This document shows, piece by piece, positions 36,109-44,825 of a stretch of 64,000 nucleotides of DNA (the first letter of the stretch is position 1; each line of letters starts with the position of its first letter). The translations under genes and the position numbers were made by a program. A model generated the notes under the pieces. It was not told where the DNA came from. It ran no database searches and saw only the letters and a program-made list of their open reading frames with translations. Origin of the DNA: UMGS1696 sp963642885 (GTDB lineage: Bacteria > Bacillota > Clostridia > Oscillospirales > CAG-272); NCBI GenBank assembly GCA_963642885.1, contig CAVIJI010000002.1, positions 33,707 through 97,706 of the forward strand, in the 5' to 3' direction.

Positions 36109-36137
36109 TTGAAATATCGATAAAACAGTGATATAAT
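36109..36137 (+). promoter_or_regulatory. Promoter of Tet-like translation factor
   Basis: TTGAAA (36109-36114), 17-bp spacer, TATAAT (36132-36137). Confidence 0.7.
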
Positions 36138-36180
36138 GTAGCGGTGAATAATTACGATATCCGGAGCGGAACTTGATTAT

Positions 36181-38226
36181 ATGAGCGAAAGTAAGATATA
36201 CCATAATATAGGAATTCTCGCGCATGTTGACTCGGGAAAGACGACGCTTACAGAACAGCTATTGTATTTTACGGGAGCGGTACGTGAAGCGGGAAGTGTT
36301 GACAAAGGCAATTCGGTAACGGATAACCTTGAAATCGAACGGCGCAGAGGCATTTCGGTGCGCACATCTGCGGCATCCGCAGAGTGGAACGGGGTTTGTA
36401 TAAACCTTATAGACACACCCGGTCATACGGATTTCGCGGGTGAGGTCGAACGTTCGCTGAACGCACTTGATTACGCGATTGTTGTTGTGTCCGCAGTAGA
36501 GGGTGTAAGAGCACATACGGAGCACATCATTAAAGCACTTGACGACCTGAAGCTGCCCAGACTTGTGTTTGTGAATAAACTCGACCGCGCGGGTGCGGAT
36601 ACCGATAATGTTGTAAAGGATCTCAATGCCGAAAAAGACAAGGTTTATTTTCCGATAATGACTGTCGAAAACGAGGGAAGCGAGCTTTTTCGACTTCATA
36701 TGCCAACGGGCGAAATGTTCGACTCGAAGGTGCTCGAAGCTTTGGCAGAGGTGAACGATGAGGCGGCGGAGGCGTTTCTCGGAGACGAAAAGCTCTCTCA
36801 CGACAGGCTGATTTCACTCATGATGAAAGAAATATCGGAATGCAGGCTTGTACCCGTACTGTACGGCTCGGCTAAACTCGGTGTCGGAATAAGCGAGCTG
36901 TGCGACTTTATGACAAAATATATGCCGTCGTATCTGAGGCGCGCATCCGATGAGCTGTGCGGAATCATATTCAAGATAGAGCATGACAAACAGCTAGGCA
37001 AGATATCATACGTAAGACTTTTCGGAGGCAATATAACAAACCGAGACGAGGTAAAGCTGCTTAATCCGTCTGACGGAAGCAGAAAGAATCCCGACGGCGA
37101 GGAAGATGATGCGGTACAGCTTGACGAGAAGCCCCCGATTTCCGAAAAGGTAACTCAGATAAAGAAAATCAAAGGCGGAAGGTATACCGATGTCGGCGAG
37201 GTAAAAGCAGGGGATATCGCGGCACTGTGCGGACTGCCGTCTGCGAAAACAGGACAGTTTGTGGGCTCTCTTGATATCAGCGATAAATATAAGCTTGTGT
37301 CACCGTTCCTCAGAGTAAAGGTGACACCTGCCGATTCGGATCCCGAAAAGATTCCCGCACTTGCCGCCGCGCTTGCGGAGCTGTCCGATGAGGAACCGTA
37401 TATAGACGCAAAGTGGGAAAACGGTCAGAAGGATATAACGATTTCCACCACGGGTAAAATTCAGCTTGAGGTTATAGACTCCATGCTGCGCGAAAGATAT
37501 AATATGACAGCCCATTTTGCACCTCCGACCGTAATATACAAGGAAACACCCGCAAAAAGCGGATTCGCATATGCGGATTACACCATGCCGAAGCCGTGTT
37601 GGGCGGTTGTGCAGTTCAAGTTTGAGCCTATGCCGCGCGGATACGGAGTTTCCTATCACGGAAAGCTTCCGTCAAACCAGCTGTTCTACAGATATCAGAC
37701 ACACATACGCACGTCCTTCTATAACTGCCTCGAACAGGGTTTGTATGGGTGGGAGGTCACTGATTTCAAATGTACGCTTGTCGGCGGTCAGCATCACACC
37801 ATTCATACGCATCCCCTTGATTTCTTCGTGTGCACACCCATGGCGTTCATGAACGGCATGCAGTCGCTCGGTTCCACCATACTCGAACCCCTGCTGAAAA
37901 TGCGTATTTCATGTCCGATGAATCTTTCGGGAAAAGTTATCACGGAAATATCCAAAATGGGCGGAGAGTACGACTCGCCTCTTACATTCGGCGATACAAG
38001 CGTTGTCGAGGCAATAGTTCCGGTAGCGACGTCGATGGAATTTCCCGAAAAGCTTGCGTCGATGTCGTCCGGAAAAGCGTCACTCGGCGTTGAATTCTAC
38101 GGTTACAGAGAATGCAGGGACGGACTCGAACACGTGAATCCGAGAAGGGGCGTTAATCCCCTCGACAGATCAAAGTGGATTTTATGGGCGAGAGGAGCTT
38201 ATCAGCTGTCGATAGACGAAATGTGA
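36181..38226 (+). CDS. Tet(M)/EF-G-like translation GTPase
   Basis: 681 residues. The G domain is intact: AHVDSGKTTL, DTPGHTDF, NKLDRAGAD. Overall order and length follow ribosomal-protection proteins (Tet(M) is about 640 residues); the extra length is mainly an acidic insertion in domain II (DGEEDDAVQLDEKPP). Domain IV keeps the general family sequence, but the tip loop that displaces tetracycline in Tet(M) (SPVST) reads FVCTPMAF here. Proteins like this are common clostridial chromosomal genes usually called translation factor GTPases, and resistance should not be assumed. The ribosome-binding site is weak. Confidence 0.8.
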   Translation: MSESKIYHNIGILAHVDSGKTTLTEQLLYFTGAVREAGSVDKGNSVTDNLEIERRRGISVRTSAASAEWNGVCINLIDTPGHTDFAGEVERSLNALDYAIVVVSAVEGVRAHTEHIIKALDDLKLPRLVFVNKLDRAGADTDNVVKDLNAEKDKVYFPIMTVENEGSELFRLHMPTGEMFDSKVLEALAEVNDEAAEAFLGDEKLSHDRLISLMMKEISECRLVPVLYGSAKLGVGISELCDFMTKYMPSYLRRASDELCGIIFKIEHDKQLGKISYVRLFGGNITNRDEVKLLNPSDGSRKNPDGEEDDAVQLDEKPPISEKVTQIKKIKGGRYTDVGEVKAGDIAALCGLPSAKTGQFVGSLDISDKYKLVSPFLRVKVTPADSDPEKIPALAAALAELSDEEPYIDAKWENGQKDITISTTGKIQLEVIDSMLRERYNMTAHFAPPTVIYKETPAKSGFAYADYTMPKPCWAVVQFKFEPMPRGYGVSYHGKLPSNQLFYRYQTHIRTSFYNCLEQGLYGWEVTDFKCTLVGGQHHTIHTHPLDFFVCTPMAFMNGMQSLGSTILEPLLKMRISCPMNLSGKVITEISKMGGEYDSPLTFGDTSVVEAIVPVATSMEFPEKLASMSSGKASLGVEFYGYRECRDGLEHVNPRRGVNPLDRSKWILWARGAYQLSIDEM

Positions 38227-38345
38227 TGACGTAAAATCGATTGCGCTGTTAAATAAAATGCGTTCGTATAAAGTCATACAATTCCGCCGGCGCCGATTTT
38301 TGCGAAGATTTTTTGTGAAAATTTTGATAAAAAAATCGCACCGTG

Positions 38346-38374
38346 TTGACTGTTTGATAAAAATGTGATATACT
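38346..38374 (+). promoter_or_regulatory. Promoter of solute-binding lipoprotein
   Basis: TTGACT (38346-38351), 17-bp spacer, TATACT (38369-38374). The leader is about 80 nt. Confidence 0.75.
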
Positions 38375-38462
38375 GACTAGCGTATGGACAAACTCATGTT
38401 TACATGAGTCGAGCGATAAAACGAATGGCGAAAATAATAATAAACTTATAGGAGATATGCAA

Positions 38463-39971
38463 ATGAAAAGCAAGAAAACAATTGCACTGCTTATGATTGT
38501 CGCAATGCTTCTTCCCACTTTCGCAGCATGCTCGGAATCAACGAGTAATGCCGAAACAGAAGGCAAGGTAGCAGAGAGCGACACATCCGCAGTTCAAAAC
38601 GCAGCCGAAGAAACGGTCGAAGAGGAAACCGAGAAAATACTTCCCGATTTGCCCGAGGTAACCTACGAAGGAGTGGATTTCAATATTTACTGCTCCTCAA
38701 ACGCAGAATACGGCACAGTTAAGGATGACTTCACAGCCGAAGAGTACACAGGCGAGCCGATCAACGACGCACGTTACTCCAGAAATCTTGCCATAGAACA
38801 GAAATACGACATCAAAATTAACGTTTATCCCGCGGACACCAACGGTGACACCGTAGGTACGAATGCGATTAAGCAGTCTGTTACGACAGGTGACTATGCG
38901 TATGACCTTGCTATGCTTGCAGGTTATTCCACATCGAAGCTTTCATACGACAACATTCTCGTGGACCTCAAGACGGTAGAGCATATCGATCTCGAAAAGC
39001 CGTGGTGGGATCAGAGAGCAAACTCAGACCTCGAAGTAGCCGGAAAGCTTTTCTATACCACAGGTGATATTTCAACTGCCGATAATGAAGCTACATACTG
39101 TATTTACTACAACAAGAACATGGCGTCCGATCTCCAGATTCCTCAGAATCCTTACGACATGGTAAGAGACGGTACATGGACTATAGATAACTATGCCACA
39201 CTTCTTTACGGCGTATCTTCTGACCTTGACGGTAACGGCGAGTTTGACGATCAGGACCGTTACGGCGTTCTTATCTGGGACGACTCCATCATGGGTGTTG
39301 TAAACGGTGCGGGCGTTAAGTGCTGTGATGTTGTAGACGGTCAGATTACACTTACACTCTACAGCGAAACAACGGTTTCCATGCTCGAAAAGTATTTCGC
39401 GTTTGCTCTCGATAAGCAGGTTTCCTATGCATATCAGAGAACAAACTGGGACGACAAGCTCCTTGTAAATATGTTCCAGAACAACCAGGCCCTCTTCATT
39501 CAGCAGCTTCTCCAGCTTGCTCCGAAGCTTCGTGAAATGGATGCCGATTTCGGTGTTCTTCCTTATTACAAGTATAACGAAGCACAGGAATCATATTACA
39601 ATACCGTTGGTTCATGGCACAGCGTATTCCTCTGCCTGCCTAAGGTACAGCAGGATCTTACGAGAACAGGTGTTATAGTAGAGGCTCTCGCAGCAGAATC
39701 TCTCTACACCGTTACTCCCGCTTATTACGATGTAACACTTAAGGATAAGGTATCCCGTGACCAGGATTCCGCGGACATGCTCGACCTTATTTTCGAAACA
39801 AGAACATACGACCTCGGATGGTACTACGCTATCGGTACTTACAACGAATCGATAATGAACCTCTTCAGAAATTATCAGAGCGACTTTACGTCGATGTATA
39901 AGAAGAACCAGAAGGTTGCGGATAAGTATCTTTCCAAGCTCAATACCGCTTTCGCGGAACTCGAAGGCTGA
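38463..39971 (+). CDS. Extracellular solute-binding lipoprotein (paralogue 1)
   Basis: 502 residues, with lipobox Cys in FAAC near residue 22, then a Thr/Glu/Ala linker. The binding domain contains EEYTGEPINDARYSRN, the GDISTADNEATYCIYYNKNM segment and an EF-hand-like loop DLDGNGEFDDQD at about residue 255. The family (carbohydrate-type binding proteins, some with a structural calcium site) is recognised by these segments and by strong similarity to the 49972 gene. The start at 38463 has GGAG 8 bp upstream. It is a single-gene unit with promoter and terminator and no permease. Ligand unknown, probably an oligosaccharide. Confidence 0.82.
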   Translation: MKSKKTIALLMIVAMLLPTFAACSESTSNAETEGKVAESDTSAVQNAAEETVEEETEKILPDLPEVTYEGVDFNIYCSSNAEYGTVKDDFTAEEYTGEPINDARYSRNLAIEQKYDIKINVYPADTNGDTVGTNAIKQSVTTGDYAYDLAMLAGYSTSKLSYDNILVDLKTVEHIDLEKPWWDQRANSDLEVAGKLFYTTGDISTADNEATYCIYYNKNMASDLQIPQNPYDMVRDGTWTIDNYATLLYGVSSDLDGNGEFDDQDRYGVLIWDDSIMGVVNGAGVKCCDVVDGQITLTLYSETTVSMLEKYFAFALDKQVSYAYQRTNWDDKLLVNMFQNNQALFIQQLLQLAPKLREMDADFGVLPYYKYNEAQESYYNTVGSWHSVFLCLPKVQQDLTRTGVIVEALAAESLYTVTPAYYDVTLKDKVSRDQDSADMLDLIFETRTYDLGWYYAIGTYNESIMNLFRNYQSDFTSMYKKNQKVADKYLSKLNTAFAELEG

Positions 39972-39990
39972 TAATCGGCTTTAAACGGAA

Positions 39991-40019
39991 AACCGGAATG
40001 GATAACCATTCCGGTTTTT
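39991..40019 (+). terminator. Intrinsic terminator
   Basis: AACCGGAATGG (39991-40001) pairs with CCATTCCGGTT (40006-40016), loop ATAA, then TTTTT. Confidence 0.92.
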
Positions 40020-40048
40020 GTCGTATATATGTTTTTTTGCCGTTAATC

Positions 40049-40078
40049 TTGCAATTATGCTTTTATATGTGCTATAAT
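40049..40078 (+). promoter_or_regulatory. Promoter of asnS
   Basis: TTGCAA (40049-40054), 18-bp spacer, TATAAT (40073-40078) with TGC before it. No T-box leader is present; only about 40 nt separate it from the ATG. Confidence 0.6.
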
Positions 40079-40120
40079 AGAAAAAGCTAAGTAAAAAATC
40101 ATAACAGAGGTTTATATAAT

Positions 40121-41512
40121 ATGGAACTCACTTCATTTCGTCAGCTTTATCGTGAACGCGATAAGATAGACCACGACTGCGTTACAGTAGGCGGTTGGGT
40201 CAGAAGTATCCGCGGCTCGAAAACATTCGGATTTATAATGCTTTCCGACGGAACCTTTTTCGAATCCGTCCAGATTGTATATGATGATAAGCTCGCTAAT
40301 TTCGCGGAGATTTCCAAGTATAATGTAGGTTCCGCTCTTATCGTTAAGGGTAAAATAATAGAAACGCCCGACGCACAGCAGCCGTTCGAAATACACGCGG
40401 ACGAGGTAATACTCGAGGGTGCATCCACTCCCGATTACCCTCTCCAGAAAAAGCGTCATTCCATCGAGTATTTAAGAACTATTTCTCATCTCAGACCGAG
40501 AACAAACCTTTTCCAGGCTGTATTCAGAGTTCGTTCGCTTGCCGCTTACGCAATTCATAAATTCTTCCAGGAAAGAAACTTCGTATATGTTCATACTCCG
40601 ATAATTACAGCATCCGACTGTGAAGGCGCGGGTGAAATGTTCCGTGTAACGACAATCGACATGGAAAACGTTCCGAAGACGGAGGACGGTAAGGTTGACT
40701 ATTCCGAGGACTTCTTCGGCAAGAGCACAAACCTCACAGTGTCCGGTCAGCTCAATGTTGAAACATACGCTATGGCATTCAAGAATGTATACACATTCGG
40801 TCCCACATTCCGTGCCGAAAACTCCAATACAACACGCCATGCGGCCGAATTCTGGATGATCGAACCCGAAATCGCGTTTGCAGATCTTACGGACGACATG
40901 AAGCTTGCGGAGGATATGCTGAAGTATGTTATCCGTTATGTCATGGAAAACGCTCCCGAAGAGATGAACTTCTTCAACAGCTTCGTGGACAAGGGACTTA
41001 TAGACAGACTTAATCATGTTGTATCGAGCGATTTCGGCCGTGTTACGTATACCGAGGCTGTAAAGCTGCTTGAAGAACACAACGACAAGTTCGATTATAA
41101 GGTATTCTGGGGTGCGGATCTTCAGACAGAGCATGAAAGATTTTTGACGGAAGAGGTATTCAAGCGTCCCGTATTCGTAACGGATTATCCTAAGGAAATC
41201 AAAGCCTTCTATATGAAGCTGAACGACGACGGCAAGACCGTTGCGGCAATGGACTGCCTTGTTCCCGGAATCGGTGAAATTATAGGCGGAAGCCAGAGAG
41301 AGGACAGCCTCGAGCTTCTCGAAAAGCGTATGGACGAGCTCGGACTCAATAAGGACGATTACGGATTCTATCTTGACATGAGAAAATACGGTTCCGCAAG
41401 ACATGCAGGCTTCGGACTCGGATTCGAAAGATGCGTAATGTATCTCACCGGTGTTTCGAATATCAGAGACGTCCTTCCTTTCCCCAGAACAGTCGGAAAC
41501 TGCGAGCTTTGA
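40121..41512 (+). CDS. asnS: Asparaginyl-tRNA synthetase
   Basis: 463 residues. An N-terminal OB-fold anticodon-binding domain (VTVGGWVRSIRGSKTFGFI) is followed by the class II catalytic core: FVYVHTPIITASDCEGAGEMF, FRAENSNTTRHAAEFWMIEPE (motif 2) and GFGLGFERCVMYLTG (motif 3). The GAGEMF segment and length point to AsnRS rather than AspRS. AGAGG precedes the start. Confidence 0.95.
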   Translation: MELTSFRQLYRERDKIDHDCVTVGGWVRSIRGSKTFGFIMLSDGTFFESVQIVYDDKLANFAEISKYNVGSALIVKGKIIETPDAQQPFEIHADEVILEGASTPDYPLQKKRHSIEYLRTISHLRPRTNLFQAVFRVRSLAAYAIHKFFQERNFVYVHTPIITASDCEGAGEMFRVTTIDMENVPKTEDGKVDYSEDFFGKSTNLTVSGQLNVETYAMAFKNVYTFGPTFRAENSNTTRHAAEFWMIEPEIAFADLTDDMKLAEDMLKYVIRYVMENAPEEMNFFNSFVDKGLIDRLNHVVSSDFGRVTYTEAVKLLEEHNDKFDYKVFWGADLQTEHERFLTEEVFKRPVFVTDYPKEIKAFYMKLNDDGKTVAAMDCLVPGIGEIIGGSQREDSLELLEKRMDELGLNKDDYGFYLDMRKYGSARHAGFGLGFERCVMYLTGVSNIRDVLPFPRTVGNCEL

Positions 41513-41515
41513 TTT

Positions 41516-41710
41516 ATGCTGAATATACTGCAGTATCTGTCACTGATAGCGGCGTTCATTATACCGTGGATGATAGGAAGCATCGTGAAATTCGCGAAAG
41601 CAGGCGACAGAAAAAAGGTCGCCGTTCTCTCGCTTATCCTTGCGGCGTGTATAGTAATTATCGCTTTCTGTGTGATTTTGGCATATAGCTTGAGCGGCAG
41701 TGTCTCATAA
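41516..41710 (+). CDS. Small two-helix membrane protein
   Basis: 64 residues starting 3 bp after the asnS stop. Two hydrophobic segments (LIAAFIIPWMIGSIV and LSLILAACIVIIAFCVILAY) are separated by a basic turn (KAGDRKK), giving a hairpin with both ends outside. No family is recognised. The ribosome-binding site is weak, so translation would depend on coupling to asnS. Real coding is likely but unproven. Confidence 0.5.
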   Translation: MLNILQYLSLIAAFIIPWMIGSIVKFAKAGDRKKVAVLSLILAACIVIIAFCVILAYSLSGSVS

Positions 41711-41728
41711 AACGGATTTATATTCGTC

Positions 41729-43072
41729 ATGTTATCAAATAAATTACGGAAAGAGATGACAATTAACTTGAATAAGCTGCGAAACGGAGCGAAAAGAATC
41801 GGCGCGGTGTGTCTCTCGGCTCTTATGCTGGCGTCATGTTTCGTCGGATGTGAGAAATCCGTCGAGAGTGAGACCGAATCCGCGGTGGAGACAAGTGTCG
41901 TGGAAACAGAAACCGAAACGGAAGCCGTGATTGAGACCGAAGAAGAAACCGAAACGGAAACCGAAACAGAAACCGAAATAACGCTGCCGGATTCGGCAGA
42001 AAAACTCGAGGATCCCGATTCGAATATTACAGGTTATTCCGATGATCCCGACACGGAAACAACAGCGGAAACAAAGGCGGAGACCGAAACGGAAGCCGAG
42101 ACGGAACCCGAGGTCGAAGCACGTATTTTCAATTATCTTAACGGCTACACGACGACGAAAGAATTGAGAGACCGCCGCCCTGTCGCGATAATGATAAACA
42201 ACATTAAAAACAGCCTTCCTCAGGAGGGCATATGCGACGGCGACATTTATTACGAGTGTTCTGCCGAGGGCGGTATTACAAGAATCATGATGGTCGTATC
42301 CGATTACGAAAAATTAGGGACGGTAGGTTCGATACGTTCATCCAGAGACTACTTCGTTGATTTTTTGGCTAACCATGACGCGATTTATGTTCATGCGGGC
42401 GGAAGCTCACAGGCATATGAGAAAATTTCATGGAGAAAAATCAATAATCTCGACGGAGTAAATCAGTATGCCCCGAATACGTTCTGGAGAGACAATACGC
42501 GTATGTACTCCATGGGATATGAGCACAGTCTCATGACATCCGGAGAGGGCATAATAGCGGGAATAAAGCAGATGAACTACCGTACGGAGCTCGACCCGAA
42601 TCAGGTTCCTCTGTTCAATTTCTATGATGAAGAAACAGACAACAAGCTCGTAGGAAGTCCCGCGTCTCATATACATATGCAGTCAACCGCCATTCAGACA
42701 GTGGATTTTGTTTATGACGAGAAAACGGGAGAGTATCTCAGATATCAATACAACGGTATTGCCCATGTTGACGGTACCACAGGAGAACAGCTGTCGGTTA
42801 AAAACGTTATAATACTGTTCACGGATATATCTTTGATACCCGGAGATACCGCGGGCAGACTTACTGTGGGAACCGTGGGCAGCGGTCAGGGATACTATAT
42901 CACAAACGGCAAGCGTAAGGTTATCAATTGGTCGAGAGGTTCGAAAACCGAAACGCTTCACCTTGAATATCGTAACGGAGACGAGCTCATACTGAATTGC
43001 GGCAAGACATTCATTTGTGTTGTCGATAATTCCGTGGCGAGAAAAATCGATTTCGAATATTCATGGAATTAA
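41729..43072 (+). CDS. DUF3048 (YerB-like) lipoprotein with Thr/Glu linker
   Basis: 447 residues. A basic N-terminus and hydrophobic stretch end in a lipobox (LASC or FVGC, Cys 37 or 41). Residues about 45-130 are almost entirely Thr/Glu with some Ala. The DUF3048 domain then starts at RRPVAIMINNIKNSLPQ and includes GTVGSIRSSRDYFVDF. The family (YerB of Bacillus) is of unknown function and surface-located. An in-frame ATG at 41756 with GGAAAG just before it would give a shorter, more typical signal peptide, so the start is uncertain. Confidence 0.82.
   Translation: MLSNKLRKEMTINLNKLRNGAKRIGAVCLSALMLASCFVGCEKSVESETESAVETSVVETETETEAVIETEEETETETETETEITLPDSAEKLEDPDSNITGYSDDPDTETTAETKAETETEAETEPEVEARIFNYLNGYTTTKELRDRRPVAIMINNIKNSLPQEGICDGDIYYECSAEGGITRIMMVVSDYEKLGTVGSIRSSRDYFVDFLANHDAIYVHAGGSSQAYEKISWRKINNLDGVNQYAPNTFWRDNTRMYSMGYEHSLMTSGEGIIAGIKQMNYRTELDPNQVPLFNFYDEETDNKLVGSPASHIHMQSTAIQTVDFVYDEKTGEYLRYQYNGIAHVDGTTGEQLSVKNVIILFTDISLIPGDTAGRLTVGTVGSGQGYYITNGKRKVINWSRGSKTETLHLEYRNGDELILNCGKTFICVVDNSVARKIDFEYSWN
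41945..41980 (+). repeat. GAAACN hexanucleotide repeat coding Glu-Thr
   Basis: Six consecutive units (GAAACC, GAAACG, GAAACC, GAAACA, GAAACC, GAAATA) inside the DUF3048 lipoprotein linker. Confidence 0.85.
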
Positions 43073-43090
43073 TTTACCTATAAAACAAAA

Positions 43091-43125
43091 AGCAGTAATT
43101 ATTTTTCGGTAATTACTGCTTTTTT
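43091..43125 (+). terminator. Intrinsic terminator
   Basis: AGCAGTAATT (43091-43100) pairs with AATTACTGCT (43111-43120), then a T run. A near copy occurs at 44705-44741. Confidence 0.88.
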
Positions 43126-43137
43126 GTGTATTAATTA

Positions 43138-43165
43138 TTGACAAAATTTATTGTTCTGTTATAAT
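43138..43165 (+). promoter_or_regulatory. Promoter of tandem lipoprotein copy A
   Basis: TTGACA (43138-43143), 16-bp spacer, TATAAT (43160-43165). Confidence 0.8.
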
Positions 43166-43213
43166 AATAGGTGGTGGTATATAAATTTTCACAAACGAAA
43201 GGGAGTGACCTAA

Positions 43214-44674
43214 ATGAAAAAATCGATATCCGCGGTTTTGGCAATGCTGTTGCTGTTGTCCGCAGTGTCGTGCTCGGGCTCTACAGAGAAAAGTACAGAC
43301 GAGACAACGGCTTCCGAAAGCGCCGAAACCGCTTCCGATGTTTCGACCGAGACGGAAACAACAGAGGAGACAGACGATAAAACCCATTATGCAGATGAGA
43401 TTGCCAAGCAGGATTACGACGGCTGGACTCTTCGTATAGCCAATGACGAACTGAACCCCGAATATTTCAGCGCATTTACGGTTGAAGAACTGACGGGCGA
43501 TGCTTTTAACGACTCAATATACGAGCGTAATGTTCGTGTTGCCGAGAAGTTTAATATAAGCATTGAGGAAATAACAACAGGCGCGAGCGACCTCATCAAA
43601 AATTCCGTAACCGCGGGTTCGCACGACATCGGATTCGGGTATGTGCTTTTACGGGGCTGTATGAATCTGATTTCACAGGATTATGTCAAGGCAATATCCG
43701 ACATGCCTGTTATAGATTTAAGCAAGCCGTATTGGGATGCAAGCTCGCGTGAAACTCTCACGTTCGGCGGAAAGCTTTATTACGGACACTGCGACATCAG
43801 CTTTGACCATTATGAGGGTATGGCACTACTGTTCTATAACGGCCAGCTTCTTACAGACAACAACATCACCGAAACACCGTACGATCTTTACAAGTCGGGT
43901 AAGTGGACACTTGACAAGATGTATGACATGATGCAGACTGTTGCCAAGGACGCAAACGGCGACGGAAAGATGGACGAAACAAACGATATATACGGTTGGG
44001 CAGGCCGTGAGTTCGAATATCTCCCGAGTCTGTATTCATCCAATACAAGTTTGATTAAATACGATGATACTCAGTCCACATACGTTTTGAATCTGGTTGA
44101 CGAAACCGTAATGTCGGTTGGAGACAAGCTCAACAAAATTATCAACGATAAGAATCTCGCTCTCCCCGGACGAAACGACACCACACGTAACCTGTTCAAG
44201 GAAGGTAAGGTATTGTTCTACAGCCGTTTGATGGGTGACTTCCGCAACCTCCGCGACAAGGAAGACGACTACGGAGTAATCTGCTATCCTTCTCTTGCGG
44301 AAAACACCGACGGTAAAGTGTATGTTCAGAACAGCTACACCATAATGATTCCCTCCGACTGCGAAGACGACGAACGTCTCGCTACTTTGGTTGAAGACCT
44401 TGCGGCAGATACATATGACAACGTACTTAACGTGTATATCGACAAGGCCGTAATCGGTAAGGGTACACGCGACCAGCAGAGCGCAGAGCTCCTTCGTGAG
44501 TTTATCCAAAAGCGCACATATGATTTGTGCTATGCATTCAATATAAGTTCACCTATTGAGGGATACAGCGCAGCTCTCAAGAATAACGGTTACGCATCGG
44601 CACAGACAAGATACGAACGCGTATTCGCAAAGACAGTCACAAGGACATTGGAAAGCCTCGGTGTAGGCGAATAA
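43214..44674 (+). CDS. Extracellular solute-binding lipoprotein, tandem copy A
   Basis: 486 residues. Signal peptide and lipobox (AVSC, Cys 20), then a Thr/Glu/Ser linker, then a binding domain with EELTGDAFNDSIYERN, GHCDISFDHYEGMALLFYNG and a calcium-type loop DANGDGKMDETND near residue 245. It belongs to the same family as the 38463 and 49972 proteins but is more distant from both. The first 1,022 bases are identical to copy B; the last 150 residues differ at scattered positions. It has its own promoter and terminator. No permease is near. Confidence 0.82.
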   Translation: MKKSISAVLAMLLLLSAVSCSGSTEKSTDETTASESAETASDVSTETETTEETDDKTHYADEIAKQDYDGWTLRIANDELNPEYFSAFTVEELTGDAFNDSIYERNVRVAEKFNISIEEITTGASDLIKNSVTAGSHDIGFGYVLLRGCMNLISQDYVKAISDMPVIDLSKPYWDASSRETLTFGGKLYYGHCDISFDHYEGMALLFYNGQLLTDNNITETPYDLYKSGKWTLDKMYDMMQTVAKDANGDGKMDETNDIYGWAGREFEYLPSLYSSNTSLIKYDDTQSTYVLNLVDETVMSVGDKLNKIINDKNLALPGRNDTTRNLFKEGKVLFYSRLMGDFRNLRDKEDDYGVICYPSLAENTDGKVYVQNSYTIMIPSDCEDDERLATLVEDLAADTYDNVLNVYIDKAVIGKGTRDQQSAELLREFIQKRTYDLCYAFNISSPIEGYSAALKNNGYASAQTRYERVFAKTVTRTLESLGVGE

Positions 44675-44704
44675 CAGGCACATTCGTAAAACAGACTAAC
44701 AAAA

Positions 44705-44741
44705 AGCAGTAATTGTTTTTCATGACGATTACTGCTTTTTT
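44705..44741 (+). terminator. Intrinsic terminator
   Basis: AGCAGTAAT (44705-44713) pairs with ATTACTGCT (44728-44736), then TTTTTT. It is a diverged copy of the 43091 terminator. Confidence 0.88.
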
Positions 44742-44753
44742 ACATGTTGCTTA

Positions 44754-44781
44754 TTGACAAAATTTCACGTTTTGTTATAAA
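44754..44781 (+). promoter_or_regulatory. Promoter of tandem lipoprotein copy B
   Basis: TTGACA (44754-44759), 16-bp spacer, TATAAA (44776-44781). Confidence 0.75.
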
Positions 44782-44825
44782 ATATATATCGTGTATTGTT
44801 TTATATATCGAAAAGGAGTAAACGA

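Larger units (their letters stand above)
35496..36180. other. Long intergenic region: pot leader and divergent promoters
   Basis: No convincing gene. It holds the minus-strand pot promoter (35946-35974), the roughly 440-nt leader toward potA with several inverted repeats, and the plus-strand promoter of the Tet-like gene (36109-36137). Between 35975 and 36108 the sequence is AT-rich with nothing recognisable. Confidence 0.65.

Noticed and set aside
36181..38226. Calling the GTPase a tetracycline resistance gene
   Set aside because: The domain IV loop differs from Tet(M)/Tet(O) and no mobile-element context is present.
40079..40120. T-box riboswitch before asnS
   Set aside because: The space between promoter and start codon is only about 40 nt and no T-box sequence is present.
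40472..41404. 310-residue minus-strand frame inside asnS
   Set aside because: Antisense shadow of a conserved synthetase without start signals.
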